From Yersinia enterocolitica subsp. enterocolitica (GTDB taxonomy: Bacteria; Pseudomonadota; Gammaproteobacteria; Enterobacterales; Enterobacteriaceae): DNA of 64,000 nt. The stretch lies in NCBI RefSeq assembly GCF_901472495.1, contig NZ_LR590469.1:3658001-3722000 (forward strand), given 5' to 3'. The notes under the pieces are model-generated. The model made no database searches and was not told the DNA's origin. It saw nothing but the letters and a program-made list of their open reading frames with translations. This document shows positions 32,010 through 40,871 of the stretch, in pieces (within the stretch, counting starts at the first letter, position 1; each line of letters starts with the position of its first letter). The position numbers and the translations under genes are program-made.

Positions 32010-33963
32010 TATCAGCCTCCGCTTTCAGATTCACCGGGCTGAGATACAACTCACTGCCACGAGAGCGGAACTCGGCTGACATCTGATCCATACCCGATTG
32101 CAGTACTTCAATGGGTTGAGCTGCGGCCTGTTCTTGCTTGGCTGCATAATCTCTCACTTCTTGCGAAATCTTCATCGAACAGAACTTCGGCCCACACATA
32201 GAACAAAAGTGAGCGACTTTGCCAGATTCTTGCGGCAGGGTTTCGTCGTGATAGGCCCGTGCTGTTTCAGGATCAAGCGCCAGATTGAACTGATCTTCCC
32301 AGCGGAATTCAAAGCGAGCTTTTGACATGGCGTTATCGCGGATCTGCGCGCCGGGGTGGCCTTTGGCCAAATCAGCGGCATGAGCGGCGATTTTATAAGT
32401 AATAAGCCCTTGTTTTACATCTTCTTTATTAGGTAAGCCAAGGTGCTCTTTCGGTGTGACATAGCACAACATGGCGCAGCCAAACCAGCCAATCATCGCC
32501 GCCCCGATACCGGAGGTGAAATGGTCATAGCCGGGGGCAATATCCGTGGTCAACGGGCCTAAGGTATAAAATGGCGCTTCGTGGCAATGCTCCAACTCTT
32601 CGGTCATATTGCGGCGAATCATCTGCATTGGCACATGCCCAGGGCCTTCTATCATCACCTGCACATCATATTCCCAGGTAATTTTGGTCAATTCTCCCAA
32701 GGTATGCAGTTCGGCAAATTGGGCTTCATCATTGGCATCCTGTATAGAACCAGGGCGCAAACCATCACCAAGTGATAATGAAACATCATAGGCGGCACAA
32801 ATTTGGCAAATTTCGCGGAAATGCTGGTACAGGAAGTTTTCCTGATGATGAGAAAGGCACCATTTCGCCATAATCGACCCGCCACGAGAGACAATACCGG
32901 TCAGCCGTTTGGCGGTCATCGGTACATAGCGTAGCAGTACGCCAGCATGAATGGTGAAGTAATCGACACCTTGTTCAGCCTGCTCTAGCAAGGTGTCGCG
33001 GAACATTTCCCAGGTGAGGTTTTCTGCCACCCCATTCACTTTTTCCAGCGCTTGATAGATGGGGACCGTGCCAATAGGAATCGGGCTATTACGCAGTATC
33101 CATTCACGGGTTTCATGAATATAGCGGCCAGTGGACAAGTCCATCACGGTGTCAGCACCCCAGCGGGTAGACCACACCAATTTTTCCACTTCTTCCTCAA
33201 TGGAAGAGGACACAGCAGAGTTACCGATATTGGCGTTCACTTTCACTAAAAAGTTACGACCAATAATCATTGGTTCAGATTCGGGGTGGTTAATATTTGC
33301 TGGAATGATGGCTCGCCCCGCAGCGACTTCCTGTCGGACAAATTCTGCGGTGATATTATCGGGCAGATGTGCACCAAATGATTGGCCCGGATGCTGCTGG
33401 CGCAAAACTTCGCCGCGAATACGTTCACGCCCCATATTTTCTCGCAGTGCAATGAACTCCATTTCTGGGGTGATGATCCCTTGGCGAGCGTAATGTAATT
33501 GAGTAACACATTTGCCTTTGACGGCTTTCTTCGGGCGAGGAAGGTGCTCAAAACGCAAATGATCCAAACCTTCATCAGCCAAACGTTGTTGGGTAAAACC
33601 AGAGCTAACGGAAGTCAGTGCCGCGGTATCCTGACGATCGGCTATCCAGCTATCGCGCAATTTGGGCAAACCAGCATGGACATCCAGTTTCGCGCTGGGA
33701 TCGCCATAAGGGCCGGAGGTGTCATACACCGGAATGGCTTCGTTATCTTCATAGTGAGGTGAGTCTTTGCCGCCGCCGATCAATGTTGGGCTGAGTTGGA
33801 TCTCGCGCAGTGGCACTTGAATATCGGGTCGTGAGCCTTGCAGGTAAATACGTTGTGAGTTGGGGAAAGTGACACCTTGCAAGGTATCAATAAACTGTTG
33901 AGCTTCCTCACGTTGCGCTTTACGTGGGCGGGATGGATTCTTAGTGGTGATATTATTAGACAT
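31996..33963 (-). CDS. thiC: Phosphomethylpyrimidine synthase
   Basis: Radical-SAM rearrangement of aminoimidazole ribotide to HMP phosphate, the pyrimidine half of thiamine. 655 residues starting MSNNITTKNPSRPRKAQR at 33963 behind TAGGAATTGCT. The open frame extends 35 codons further upstream, but these lie in the regulated leader. The C-terminal CSMCGPKFC (CX2CX4C) is the atypical radical-SAM cluster of ThiC. First gene of the operon, downstream of a TPP riboswitch. Confidence 0.97.
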   Translation of the reverse strand: MSNNITTKNPSRPRKAQREEAQQFIDTLQGVTFPNSQRIYLQGSRPDIQVPLREIQLSPTLIGGGKDSPHYEDNEAIPVYDTSGPYGDPSAKLDVHAGLPKLRDSWIADRQDTAALTSVSSGFTQQRLADEGLDHLRFEHLPRPKKAVKGKCVTQLHYARQGIITPEMEFIALRENMGRERIRGEVLRQQHPGQSFGAHLPDNITAEFVRQEVAAGRAIIPANINHPESEPMIIGRNFLVKVNANIGNSAVSSSIEEEVEKLVWSTRWGADTVMDLSTGRYIHETREWILRNSPIPIGTVPIYQALEKVNGVAENLTWEMFRDTLLEQAEQGVDYFTIHAGVLLRYVPMTAKRLTGIVSRGGSIMAKWCLSHHQENFLYQHFREICQICAAYDVSLSLGDGLRPGSIQDANDEAQFAELHTLGELTKITWEYDVQVMIEGPGHVPMQMIRRNMTEELEHCHEAPFYTLGPLTTDIAPGYDHFTSGIGAAMIGWFGCAMLCYVTPKEHLGLPNKEDVKQGLITYKIAAHAADLAKGHPGAQIRDNAMSKARFEFRWEDQFNLALDPETARAYHDETLPQESGKVAHFCSMCGPKFCSMKISQEVRDYAAKQEQAAAQPIEVLQSGMDQMSAEFRSRGSELYLSPVNLKAEADNETI

Positions 33964-34106
33964 AGCAATTCCTACCAATGTGGTTATAGATCCAATGTGG
34001 TTTATCGGGAAAATTGCTTGTCTGGAGCTTGGCGGGAGTAACGATGTTGGCCAGTGACCGGCTGCCACCTGTAAGGGGAATGCCGGGCCTGTAGCGATAA
34101 ATTACT

Positions 34107-34215
34107 CTTGTTCCCTTCGCGGGTATTAACCCGATCAGGTTCCGCGGATCCCGAATTAACGGTCTCAGCCTGCGTTTGCTTTCGTAAGAAAACAGGTGCT
34201 AGGCACTCCGACAAG
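34107..34215 (-). promoter_or_regulatory. TPP riboswitch (THI box) of the thiC operon
   Basis: Read on the minus strand: CTTGTCGGAGTGCC..., then GCAGGCTGAGACCG, then GAACCTGATCGGGTTAATAC and CGCGAAGGGAACAAG. These are the conserved THI-box segments (CUGAGA and ACCUGAUC...GGGAACAAG) that bind thiamine pyrophosphate. It ends about 143 nt before the thiC ATG; no clear terminator follows, so translational control as in E. coli thiC is likely (inference). Confidence 0.96.
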
Positions 34216-34226
34216 AATCTTCAGTA

Positions 34227-34352
34227 TATACCCTTCTTACTTGAAATTGCAGCGGTGTTAGCTACGTTCATTCACCCGAATCACTTACCTGTGTAAGCTC
34301 ATCGGAATTCATTCACTTGCTGCCTACCTGCAATCTCAATTACTTTGGGTAT
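34227..34352. repeat. ERIC element
   Basis: 126 bp with TATACCC... at one end and ...TTTGGGTATT at the other; the ends are imperfectly complementary (AAATTGCAG against CTGCAATCT). The core has TCACTTACCTGTGTAAGCTC, close to the ERIC consensus core ACTTACTTATGTAAGCTCC. It lies between the thiC riboswitch and rsd and could fold into a long hairpin in transcripts from either side. Confidence 0.9.
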
Positions 34353-34393
34353 TGAGGTTGAATTAAAACTACAAGCCCGTGCTGATCAGTGGG

Positions 34394-34897
34394 CTATTTT
34401 ACCTGCCCTGCTTGAATAACTGGCTTGGCGGCTTGCCATGACTCGGCAGCCCATTGAATAAGTTGATCTTCCAGCCGAAAACGAGCATCAAGCGCTTCAC
34501 CGATATCGGATAAAGCTTGTTGAAACTCGGTACAGCTATCGTCATCGATCTCAATGTTTGTATAACGATCATGGAATGCCATGATAGTTTGAGTGTTATT
34601 TTTTAAAGCGGGATAAACTTTGGTCGTCAGAGCCATTTTCGGGCTGGACGCACCTTCTACCTGTTTGATAATTCGATCGTAGATATGGAAGTGCCCGGAG
34701 GAGAGATAATCCACCAGATTGTGGCAAAAGTTCTCCAGCGCTTTTTCATTAAGCGGGGTATGCTTTCCTTTTTGTGGCTTAATACCGATCACTGTGCAAT
34801 ACGAGACTAAAAGTTCTTTACGTGCATGAAGCCATTGATCAATTAATTCATTACTGCCGCCAACGCGTTGAGTCAGGCTTTCTAGTCGGTTAAGCAT
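34394..34897 (-). CDS. rsd: Anti-sigma-70 factor Rsd
   Basis: Binds free sigma-70 and helps switch polymerase to alternative sigma factors in stationary phase. The 167-residue frame starts at MLNRLESLTQRVGGSN (34897). 65 further upstream codons are open but read into the divergent nudC promoter region and are rejected. LNEKALENFCHNLVDYLSSGHFHIYDRI and LSDIGEALDARFRLEDQLI are Rsd/AlgQ signatures. Divergent from nudC, as in E. coli. Confidence 0.95.
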   Translation of the reverse strand: MLNRLESLTQRVGGSNELIDQWLHARKELLVSYCTVIGIKPQKGKHTPLNEKALENFCHNLVDYLSSGHFHIYDRIIKQVEGASSPKMALTTKVYPALKNNTQTIMAFHDRYTNIEIDDDSCTEFQQALSDIGEALDARFRLEDQLIQWAAESWQAAKPVIQAGQVK

Positions 34898-34988
34898 GAG
34901 ATCGACTCCGTGAAGTAATAATGGGTTACAAAAATGTAACAAGCCGGATTCTAGATTGCCAGTGAAGTCGAGGTTGTGCAACAACGAT

Positions 34989-35774
34989 ATGGAACTACAA
35001 CTTACAGGTAAAGAAAGTGGCTGGTGGATTGTCAGCCATGAAAACAAATTATGGTTACCAAAAGGGGAGTTACCACAAGGTAACGCGGCCAATTGGTCAT
35101 TACAGGGCGCGACCGCCAGGCAGATTGGTGAATGGCAAGGGCAGGCGGTTTGGCTGATTCGCCAGATGATGTCTACGGATATGGGGTCAGTGCGGCAATT
35201 ACTGGATGTCGATCGCGGTTTGTTCCAATTGGCGGGCCGTGGCGTGCAATTAGCTGAGTTTTACCGCTCTCACCGCTATTGTGGCTATTGTGGGCATCAA
35301 ATGCATGCCAGCCGTACTGAGTGGGCTTGTCTGTGCAATCACTGCCGTGAACGTTATTACCCACAAATTGCCCCGTGCGTGATTGTTGCCATCCGTCGCG
35401 GTGATGAGATTTTATTGGCACAACATGTTCGCCATCGTGGTGGTATTAACACGGTGTTAGCCGGGTTTGTCGAAGTGGGGGAGACGTTGGAACAGGCGGT
35501 GTCCCGCGAAGTACTGGAAGAAAGTAATATCCACATTAAAAACCTGCGCTACGTGACATCGCAGCCGTGGCCATTCCCGCATTCATTGATGATGGCCTTT
35601 ATGGCGGAGTATGACAGCGGTGAGCTGCGACATGACCCTAAAGAGCTGCTGAATGCCGGTTGGTATCGCTATGATCAATTACCATTGTTGCCACCACCAG
35701 GCACCGTGGCACGTCGCTTGATTGAAGATACCGTCGTATTATGCCGCGAAGAGCAGTTCGACGACGGAGAATAG
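34989..35774 (+). CDS. nudC: NADH pyrophosphatase / NAD-cap RNA hydrolase NudC
   Basis: Nudix hydrolase cleaving NAD(H) and removing NAD caps from RNA. 261 residues (E. coli 257) from MELQLTGKESGWW at 34989. A zinc ribbon uses YCGYCG and CLCNHC (about 100-121). The Nudix box runs GFVEVGETLEQAVSREVLEE then SNI, with Asn where most members have Gly after EES. The NADH-specific SQPWPFPHS follows. hemE comes 80 bp later. Confidence 0.96.
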   Translation: MELQLTGKESGWWIVSHENKLWLPKGELPQGNAANWSLQGATARQIGEWQGQAVWLIRQMMSTDMGSVRQLLDVDRGLFQLAGRGVQLAEFYRSHRYCGYCGHQMHASRTEWACLCNHCRERYYPQIAPCVIVAIRRGDEILLAQHVRHRGGINTVLAGFVEVGETLEQAVSREVLEESNIHIKNLRYVTSQPWPFPHSLMMAFMAEYDSGELRHDPKELLNAGWYRYDQLPLLPPPGTVARRLIEDTVVLCREEQFDDGE

Positions 35775-35854
35775 CTAAAAACCGCTTTTAGCTGCCGCAG
35801 GAAAGTATTATCTGGCATGCTACAATGCGTGCGGATAATCAAGGGAGCTTTATC

Positions 35855-36922
35855 ATGAATGAGTTGAAAAACGATCGCTATCTGCGTGCTTTGCTACGCC
35901 AGCCGGTAGATGTCACTCCGGTGTGGATGATGCGCCAGGCTGGTCGCTATTTGCCAGAGTATAAAGCCACCCGCGCTATTGCCGGAGATTTTATGTCGCT
36001 GTGCAAAAATGCTGAATTGGCCTGTGAAGTGACGATGCAACCATTGCGTCGTTATCCGCTGGATGCGGCGATTCTGTTTTCCGACATTCTGACCATTCCT
36101 GATGCTATGGGGTTGGGGTTGTACTTTGAAACCGGCGAAGGCCCGCGTTTTCAATCTCCGATTACCTGCCGGGCTGATGTTGAAAAACTGCCCATTCCCG
36201 ATCCAGAACAGGAATTGGGCTATGTTATGAACGCGGTGAGAACCATTCGCCGTGAGCTGGCCGGTGCGGTGCCATTAATTGGCTTTTCCGGCAGCCCGTG
36301 GACATTGGCGACTTATATGGTTGAAGGTGGCAGTAGTAAGGCCTTCACCAAACTGAAGAAAATGATGTATGCCGAGCCGCAGACTTTGCATTTGTTGCTG
36401 GATAAATTGGCTGACAGTGTCATTTTGTATCTCAATGCTCAAATCAAAGCTGGCGCGCAATCTGTGATGGTCTTTGATACCTGGGGTGGGGTACTGACCG
36501 GGCGTGATTATGCAGAATTCTCCTTGAATTATATGCATAAAATCGTCGATGGCCTGATTCGCGAAAATGACGGGCGTCGAGTGCCAGTAACCTTATTTAC
36601 TAAAGGTGGTGGGCAATGGCTGGAAGCGATGGCCGCGACCGGTTGTGATGCTTTGGGGCTGGATTGGACTACCGACATTGCCGATGCGCGCCGCCGGGTA
36701 GGTGACAAAGTTGCTCTACAAGGCAATATGGACCCTTCAATTCTTTATGCGCCTGCTGCGCGTATCGAGGAAGAAGTCAGTACAATTCTGGCCGGTTTTG
36801 GTCAGGGTGAAGGGCATGTATTTAATCTGGGCCACGGTATCCATCAGGATGTCCCACCAGAACATGCGGGTGCTTTTGTGAAGGCAGTCCATGCATTATC
36901 AAAACCTTATCACCAAAAGTAA
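35855..36922 (+). CDS. hemE: Uroporphyrinogen decarboxylase
   Basis: Decarboxylates uroporphyrinogen III to coproporphyrinogen III in heme synthesis; cofactor-free cytosolic enzyme. 355 residues from MNELKNDRYLRALLRQPVD at 35855, after AAGGGAG. The N-terminal signature PVWMMRQAGRYLPEY holds the substrate-binding arginines, and the second signature IGFSGSPWTLATYMVEGG is present. Ends VHALSKPYHQK. nfi follows 23 bp later. Confidence 0.97.
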   Translation: MNELKNDRYLRALLRQPVDVTPVWMMRQAGRYLPEYKATRAIAGDFMSLCKNAELACEVTMQPLRRYPLDAAILFSDILTIPDAMGLGLYFETGEGPRFQSPITCRADVEKLPIPDPEQELGYVMNAVRTIRRELAGAVPLIGFSGSPWTLATYMVEGGSSKAFTKLKKMMYAEPQTLHLLLDKLADSVILYLNAQIKAGAQSVMVFDTWGGVLTGRDYAEFSLNYMHKIVDGLIRENDGRRVPVTLFTKGGGQWLEAMAATGCDALGLDWTTDIADARRRVGDKVALQGNMDPSILYAPAARIEEEVSTILAGFGQGEGHVFNLGHGIHQDVPPEHAGAFVKAVHALSKPYHQK

Positions 36923-36945
36923 TCAATCTATAGACAGGGTGGCAG

Positions 36946-37650
36946 ATGGTAGACACCAAAGCGTTACGGGCAGAACAGCTGCAACGCGCATCTGAAATTA
37001 GCCTTCAAGATGATATCGCAAGTGAGTCAGTGCGCTTTATCGCGGGAGCAGATGTTGGTTTTGAGCAGCAGGGGGAAGTGACCCGTGCTGCTATTGCCGT
37101 TTTACGTTACCCCTCGCTCGAATTGGTGGAATATCAGGTTGCCCGCGTGGCAACTTCACTGCCGTATATCCCCGGTTTACTCTCTTTCCGTGAATATCCT
37201 GCATTATTAGCCGCTTGGGCGCAGATACAACAACGGCCTCAACTGGTTTTTGTTGATGGGCAGGGGATAGCGCACCCTCGTCGTTTAGGGGTTGCCAGCC
37301 ATTTTGGCTTACTGGTAGATGTCCCGACCATTGGTGTTGCCAAAAGTCGTTTATGCGGGAATTTTGAGCCATTGGGCGACGATAACGGCGCATTGCAGCC
37401 TTTGGTTGATGCCGATGAGCAGTTAGGTTGGGTATGGCGCAGCAAAAGCCGTTGTAATCCCTTGTTTATTTCACCGGGCCACCGGGTGAGTGTTGGCAGT
37501 GCGTTAGAATGGGTTCGCCATTGTATGGCGGGGTATCGGTTGCCGGAGCCGACCCGTTGGGCAGATGCGATTGCTTCAAACCGTCCGCAATTTCAGCGGT
37601 GGGTGCGGAAAAATCCTGATTTGCTTGGCAACCATAGGGATATGATTTAA
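36946..37650 (+). CDS. nfi: Endonuclease V (deoxyinosine 3'-endonuclease)
   Basis: Nicks DNA at the second phosphodiester 3' of deoxyinosine for alternative excision repair. 234 residues. Metal-binding acidic residues lie in IAGADVGFE and FVDGQGIAHPRRLGVASHFG; PYIPGLLSFRE contains the conserved wedge PYIPG motif and SPGHRVSVGSA the later signature. Between hemE and yjaG as in E. coli. Confidence 0.95.
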   Translation: MVDTKALRAEQLQRASEISLQDDIASESVRFIAGADVGFEQQGEVTRAAIAVLRYPSLELVEYQVARVATSLPYIPGLLSFREYPALLAAWAQIQQRPQLVFVDGQGIAHPRRLGVASHFGLLVDVPTIGVAKSRLCGNFEPLGDDNGALQPLVDADEQLGWVWRSKSRCNPLFISPGHRVSVGSALEWVRHCMAGYRLPEPTRWADAIASNRPQFQRWVRKNPDLLGNHRDMI

Positions 37651-37695
37651 TTTCGGGTACACTGCCGCGCAGATAATGAATAACGAGAACTCATC

Positions 37696-38286
37696 ATGAT
37701 ACGTAATCCGATTCATCTACGTCTCGAAAAGCTGGAAAGTTGGCAACATCTGACTTTCATGGCTTGCTTGTGCGAGCGGATGTATCCCAACTATCAGCAA
37801 TTTTGCCTGGAAACCGAGTTTGGTGATCCGGCCGTTTACCGACGTATTCTGGATCTTATCTGGGAAACTTTGGTGGTAAAAGACGCTAAGGTTAATTTTG
37901 ATAGCCAATTAGAGAAGCTGGAAGAGGCAATTCCTTCTGCTGATGACTATGCTATTTACGGTGTTTACCCTGCCATCGATGCCTGTATTGCTTTAAGTGA
38001 AGCTATTCATTCACGTTTGAGTGGCGAAACTTTAGAGCATGCTATCGCCATCAGCGAAACGTCAATCCGTACCGTTGCGATGTTGGAAATGACATTGGCT
38101 GGCAAAGAAATGACCGATGAAGAGCTGAAAATCTTGCCCGCGATTGAAGAAGAATGGGATATCCAATGGGAGATTTTCCGCCTGTTAGCCGACTGCGAAG
38201 AGCGCGACTTGGATCTGATTAAAGGGTTACGTTCTGACCTACGGGAAGCGGCTGTTAGCAACATTGGCATAAATTTAACGCAATAA
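37696..38286 (+). CDS. yjaG: YjaG family protein (DUF416), function unknown
   Basis: 196 residues, predicted soluble and acidic, mostly helical. Starts MIRNPIHLRLEKLESWQHLTFMACLCERMYPNY, as in enterobacterial YjaG. I know no established activity. Its fixed position between nfi and hupA supports the family assignment only. Confidence 0.9.
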   Translation: MIRNPIHLRLEKLESWQHLTFMACLCERMYPNYQQFCLETEFGDPAVYRRILDLIWETLVVKDAKVNFDSQLEKLEEAIPSADDYAIYGVYPAIDACIALSEAIHSRLSGETLEHAIAISETSIRTVAMLEMTLAGKEMTDEELKILPAIEEEWDIQWEIFRLLADCEERDLDLIKGLRSDLREAAVSNIGINLTQ

Positions 38287-38474
38287 GGCAAGAAAACGTG
38301 ATTTAACGCCTGATTTGTCACGTCTTAAGGCTTCACATCTGCCCCCTGTCTGTTCTACATTTGGGGGGCGAAAAAAAGTGGCTATCGGTGCGTGTATGCA
38401 GGAGAGTGCTGTCAATCGGCATATCCGTCGCACTCGATGCTTTGCAAACGATAAACACACTGTAAGGATAACTT

Positions 38475-38750
38475 ATGAATAAGACTCAACTGATTGACGT
38501 AATCGCGGACAAAGCGGACCTTTCTAAAGCTCAAGCAAAAGCGGCTTTGGAATCCACACTGGCTGCAATTACCGAATCTCTGAAAGAGGGTGATGCAGTA
38601 CAATTGGTTGGTTTTGGTACCTTCAAAGTAAACCATCGTAATGAGCGCACTGGCCGCAACCCACAAACCGGTAAAGAAATCAAAATTGCTGCAGCTAATG
38701 TGCCAGCGTTTGTTTCTGGTAAGGCATTGAAAGACGCTGTTAAATCTTAA
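38475..38750 (+). CDS. hupA: DNA-binding protein HU-alpha
   Basis: Nucleoid protein that bends DNA, as HU-alpha homodimer or heterodimer with HU-beta. 91 residues, one C-terminal Ser longer than E. coli. The beta-arm motif GFGTFKVNHRNERTGRNPQTG lies at about 46-65, and the start is MNKTQLIDVIADKADLSKAQ. TAAGGATAACTT gives the ribosome site. The 188-bp gap upstream holds its promoter, not precisely assigned. Confidence 0.98.
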   Translation: MNKTQLIDVIADKADLSKAQAKAALESTLAAITESLKEGDAVQLVGFGTFKVNHRNERTGRNPQTGKEIKIAAANVPAFVSGKALKDAVKS

Positions 38751-38754
38751 TAGT

Positions 38755-39456
38755 GTGTCAGTGAAAATAATAAACGGGGGGGTGGCAAAGCCCCTTTTGT
38801 TTATGCAGCGGGTGCTGATGACCCTCGGTCTAGCCTTTGGTCTCAGCGCCTGTAGCAGTCAGTCCGGCTCCCCTCAATTCAGTGCCAGCGGTTATATCGC
38901 CGACAGCGGTGTAGTGCGTTTATGGCGTCAGGATAATGCACAACAGCAACCACAAGTGCTGATGAGCGTTTACAGCCCCTACTCCGGGGGGAACACTCGC
39001 GTGACTTTTTACGAATATCAACATGGCGTATTGCGGGAAATCCGGCGTAATGACTTGGGTGATGATCCACAAAGTGTCGAGTTACGTTTTGATGAGCAAG
39101 GGCAGGTCAGTTTTATGCAACGCCAACTAGCAACACGGCGTGAGCAACTCTCGGTTGATAATATTGCCGTTTATCAATTGGAGGCTAAGCGGATTCTGGA
39201 ACTGAGCAGCGCACTGCGCGCCGGTAACGTTCAGTTAATTCAGGGGCGCTGGCAAGATGGCATCGTGACAACCTGTGCTGGGAAAACGTTGCGCCTGAGT
39301 CTTGATGATAATTCGCAAGCATGGTTGAGTAAACGGGGCGCAAATAGCGCAGAACCATTGGGTGTCGCGTGGCTTGATTCATCGGAAGGACAGCAATTGC
39401 TATTGGTTGCTAATCAGGACTTCTGCCGCTGGGAGCCGAAGGCCGGTAGTCTATAA
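38755..39456 (+). CDS. yjaH: YjaH-like lipoprotein (DUF1481)
   Basis: Up to 233 residues. A signal peptide ends in a lipobox (LGLAFGLSAC), so the mature protein should start at the Cys and be lipid-anchored. Downstream homology to enterobacterial YjaH is visible (FSASGYIADSGVVRLWR; LLLVANQDFCRWEP). The start is uncertain: GTG at 38755 or 38761 or ATG at 38803; the last gives a compact lipoprotein signal. It begins 4 bp after hupA. Function unknown. E. coli has zraPSR between yjaH and purD; here purD follows directly. Confidence 0.85.
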   Translation: MSVKIINGGVAKPLLFMQRVLMTLGLAFGLSACSSQSGSPQFSASGYIADSGVVRLWRQDNAQQQPQVLMSVYSPYSGGNTRVTFYEYQHGVLREIRRNDLGDDPQSVELRFDEQGQVSFMQRQLATRREQLSVDNIAVYQLEAKRILELSSALRAGNVQLIQGRWQDGIVTTCAGKTLRLSLDDNSQAWLSKRGANSAEPLGVAWLDSSEGQQLLLVANQDFCRWEPKAGSL

Positions 39457-39470
39457 GGCCGAAAGAAGTA

Positions 39471-39490
39471 GGGCACAGCAAACTGTGCCC
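39471..39490. terminator. Hairpin between convergent yjaH and purD
   Basis: GGGCACAG and CTGTGCCC form a perfect 8-bp stem around CAAA. The T-tract is poor on both strands (ACAGAATA; TACTTCTTT), so efficiency is uncertain. Confidence 0.5.
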
Positions 39491-39550
39491 ACAGAATACA
39501 GTGGTAGCGTTATTTACCGCGAGCCTCTATTCTTCACAAACCACAATTCT

Positions 39551-40846
39551 TCACGAACCACTATTTTCACGGGTAATCGCTCGATAGCCAATGTCTTTGC
39601 GGCAGAATGCACCTTCCCACTGAATCTTCTCAGCGAGCTTATAAGCATGTTGCTGTGCCTGTGCAACTGTTGCCCCGAGTGCCGTCACACACAACACGCG
39701 CCCACCGCTGGTCACCACATTATTATTGCTGTCTAGCTTGGTTCCAGCATGGAACACTTTGCCATCAGCCACTTCCTGTTGTGGTAGCCCATGAATGATA
39801 TCACCCTGACGGTAATCAGCTGGATAGCCGCCTGCGGCCAGAACCACACCCAGTGACGGGCGTTCATCCCAGTCAGACGTTTTCTCGTTCAACTTGCCTT
39901 GTGCGCCAGCTAAACACAACTCAACCAAATCTGAACGCATACGCAACATGATTGGTTGAGTTTCCGGGTCGCCAAAGCGGCAGTTGAATTCGATAACCTT
40001 TGGTTGCCCATCGGCGGAGATCATCAAACCTGCATAAAGAAAACCGCTGTAAACATTACCTTCAGCTGCCATACCGCGCACGGTGGGCCAGATAACTTGA
40101 TCCATGACTCGCTGATGGACTTCGTCCGTGACGACAGGTGCCGGAGAATAAGCGCCCATGCCGCCGGTATTCGGGCCAGTATCACCATCACCAACGCGCT
40201 TATGATCCTGGCTGGTGGCCATCGGTAACACGTTTTCACCATCAACCATCACAATAAAGCTGGCTTCTTCACCATCGAGGAATTCTTCCACCACGATGCG
40301 ATGGCCGGCATCACCAAACGCATTGCCAGCGAGCATGTCATGTACTGCGGTTTCTGCCTCTTCCAGCGTCATTGCCACAATCACGCCTTTACCGGCAGCC
40401 AGTCCATCAGCTTTAATCACGATTGGCGCACCAATTTTGCGCACATAAGCTAAAGCAGGCTCGACCTCGGTGAAATTCTGGTAAAACGCGGTTGGAATAT
40501 TATGGCGGGCCAGGAAATCTTTGGTGAAAGCTTTAGAACCTTCCAATTGGGCTGCGGCTTGCGTTGGGCCAAAGATAGTCAGGCCCGCCGCGCGGAAGGC
40601 GTCAACCACACCGATGACGAGTGGTGCTTCTGGGCCGACGATAGTCAGGCCAATATCGTGGCTTTGCGCAAATGCCAGTAAACCGGCAATGTCGGTGGCG
40701 GCGATATCGACATTTTCTAGCGTGGGTTCCAGGGCCGTGCCAGCATTACCCGGCGCAACATAAATTTTATCGGCTAAAGGTGACTGTGCTGCTTTCCAGC
40801 CTAGCGCATGCTCGCGCCCGCCATTGCCAATAATCAAAATATTCAT
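39551..40846 (-). CDS. purD: Phosphoribosylamine-glycine ligase
   Basis: Second step of de novo purine synthesis, making GAR from phosphoribosylamine, glycine and ATP. 431 residues (E. coli 429). N-terminal MNILIIGNGGREHALGWK, ATP-grasp elements (PIVIKADGLAAGKGVIVA; EEFLDGEEASFIVM), and RFGDPETQPIML. 25 bp after the purH stop; one operon, repressed through the PurR box upstream of purH. Confidence 0.97.
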   Translation of the reverse strand: MNILIIGNGGREHALGWKAAQSPLADKIYVAPGNAGTALEPTLENVDIAATDIAGLLAFAQSHDIGLTIVGPEAPLVIGVVDAFRAAGLTIFGPTQAAAQLEGSKAFTKDFLARHNIPTAFYQNFTEVEPALAYVRKIGAPIVIKADGLAAGKGVIVAMTLEEAETAVHDMLAGNAFGDAGHRIVVEEFLDGEEASFIVMVDGENVLPMATSQDHKRVGDGDTGPNTGGMGAYSPAPVVTDEVHQRVMDQVIWPTVRGMAAEGNVYSGFLYAGLMISADGQPKVIEFNCRFGDPETQPIMLRMRSDLVELCLAGAQGKLNEKTSDWDERPSLGVVLAAGGYPADYRQGDIIHGLPQQEVADGKVFHAGTKLDSNNNVVTSGGRVLCVTALGATVAQAQQHAYKLAEKIQWEGAFCRKDIGYRAITRENSGS

Positions 40847-40871
40847 CTGATGACTCCGTTAAGCGGGTTAA

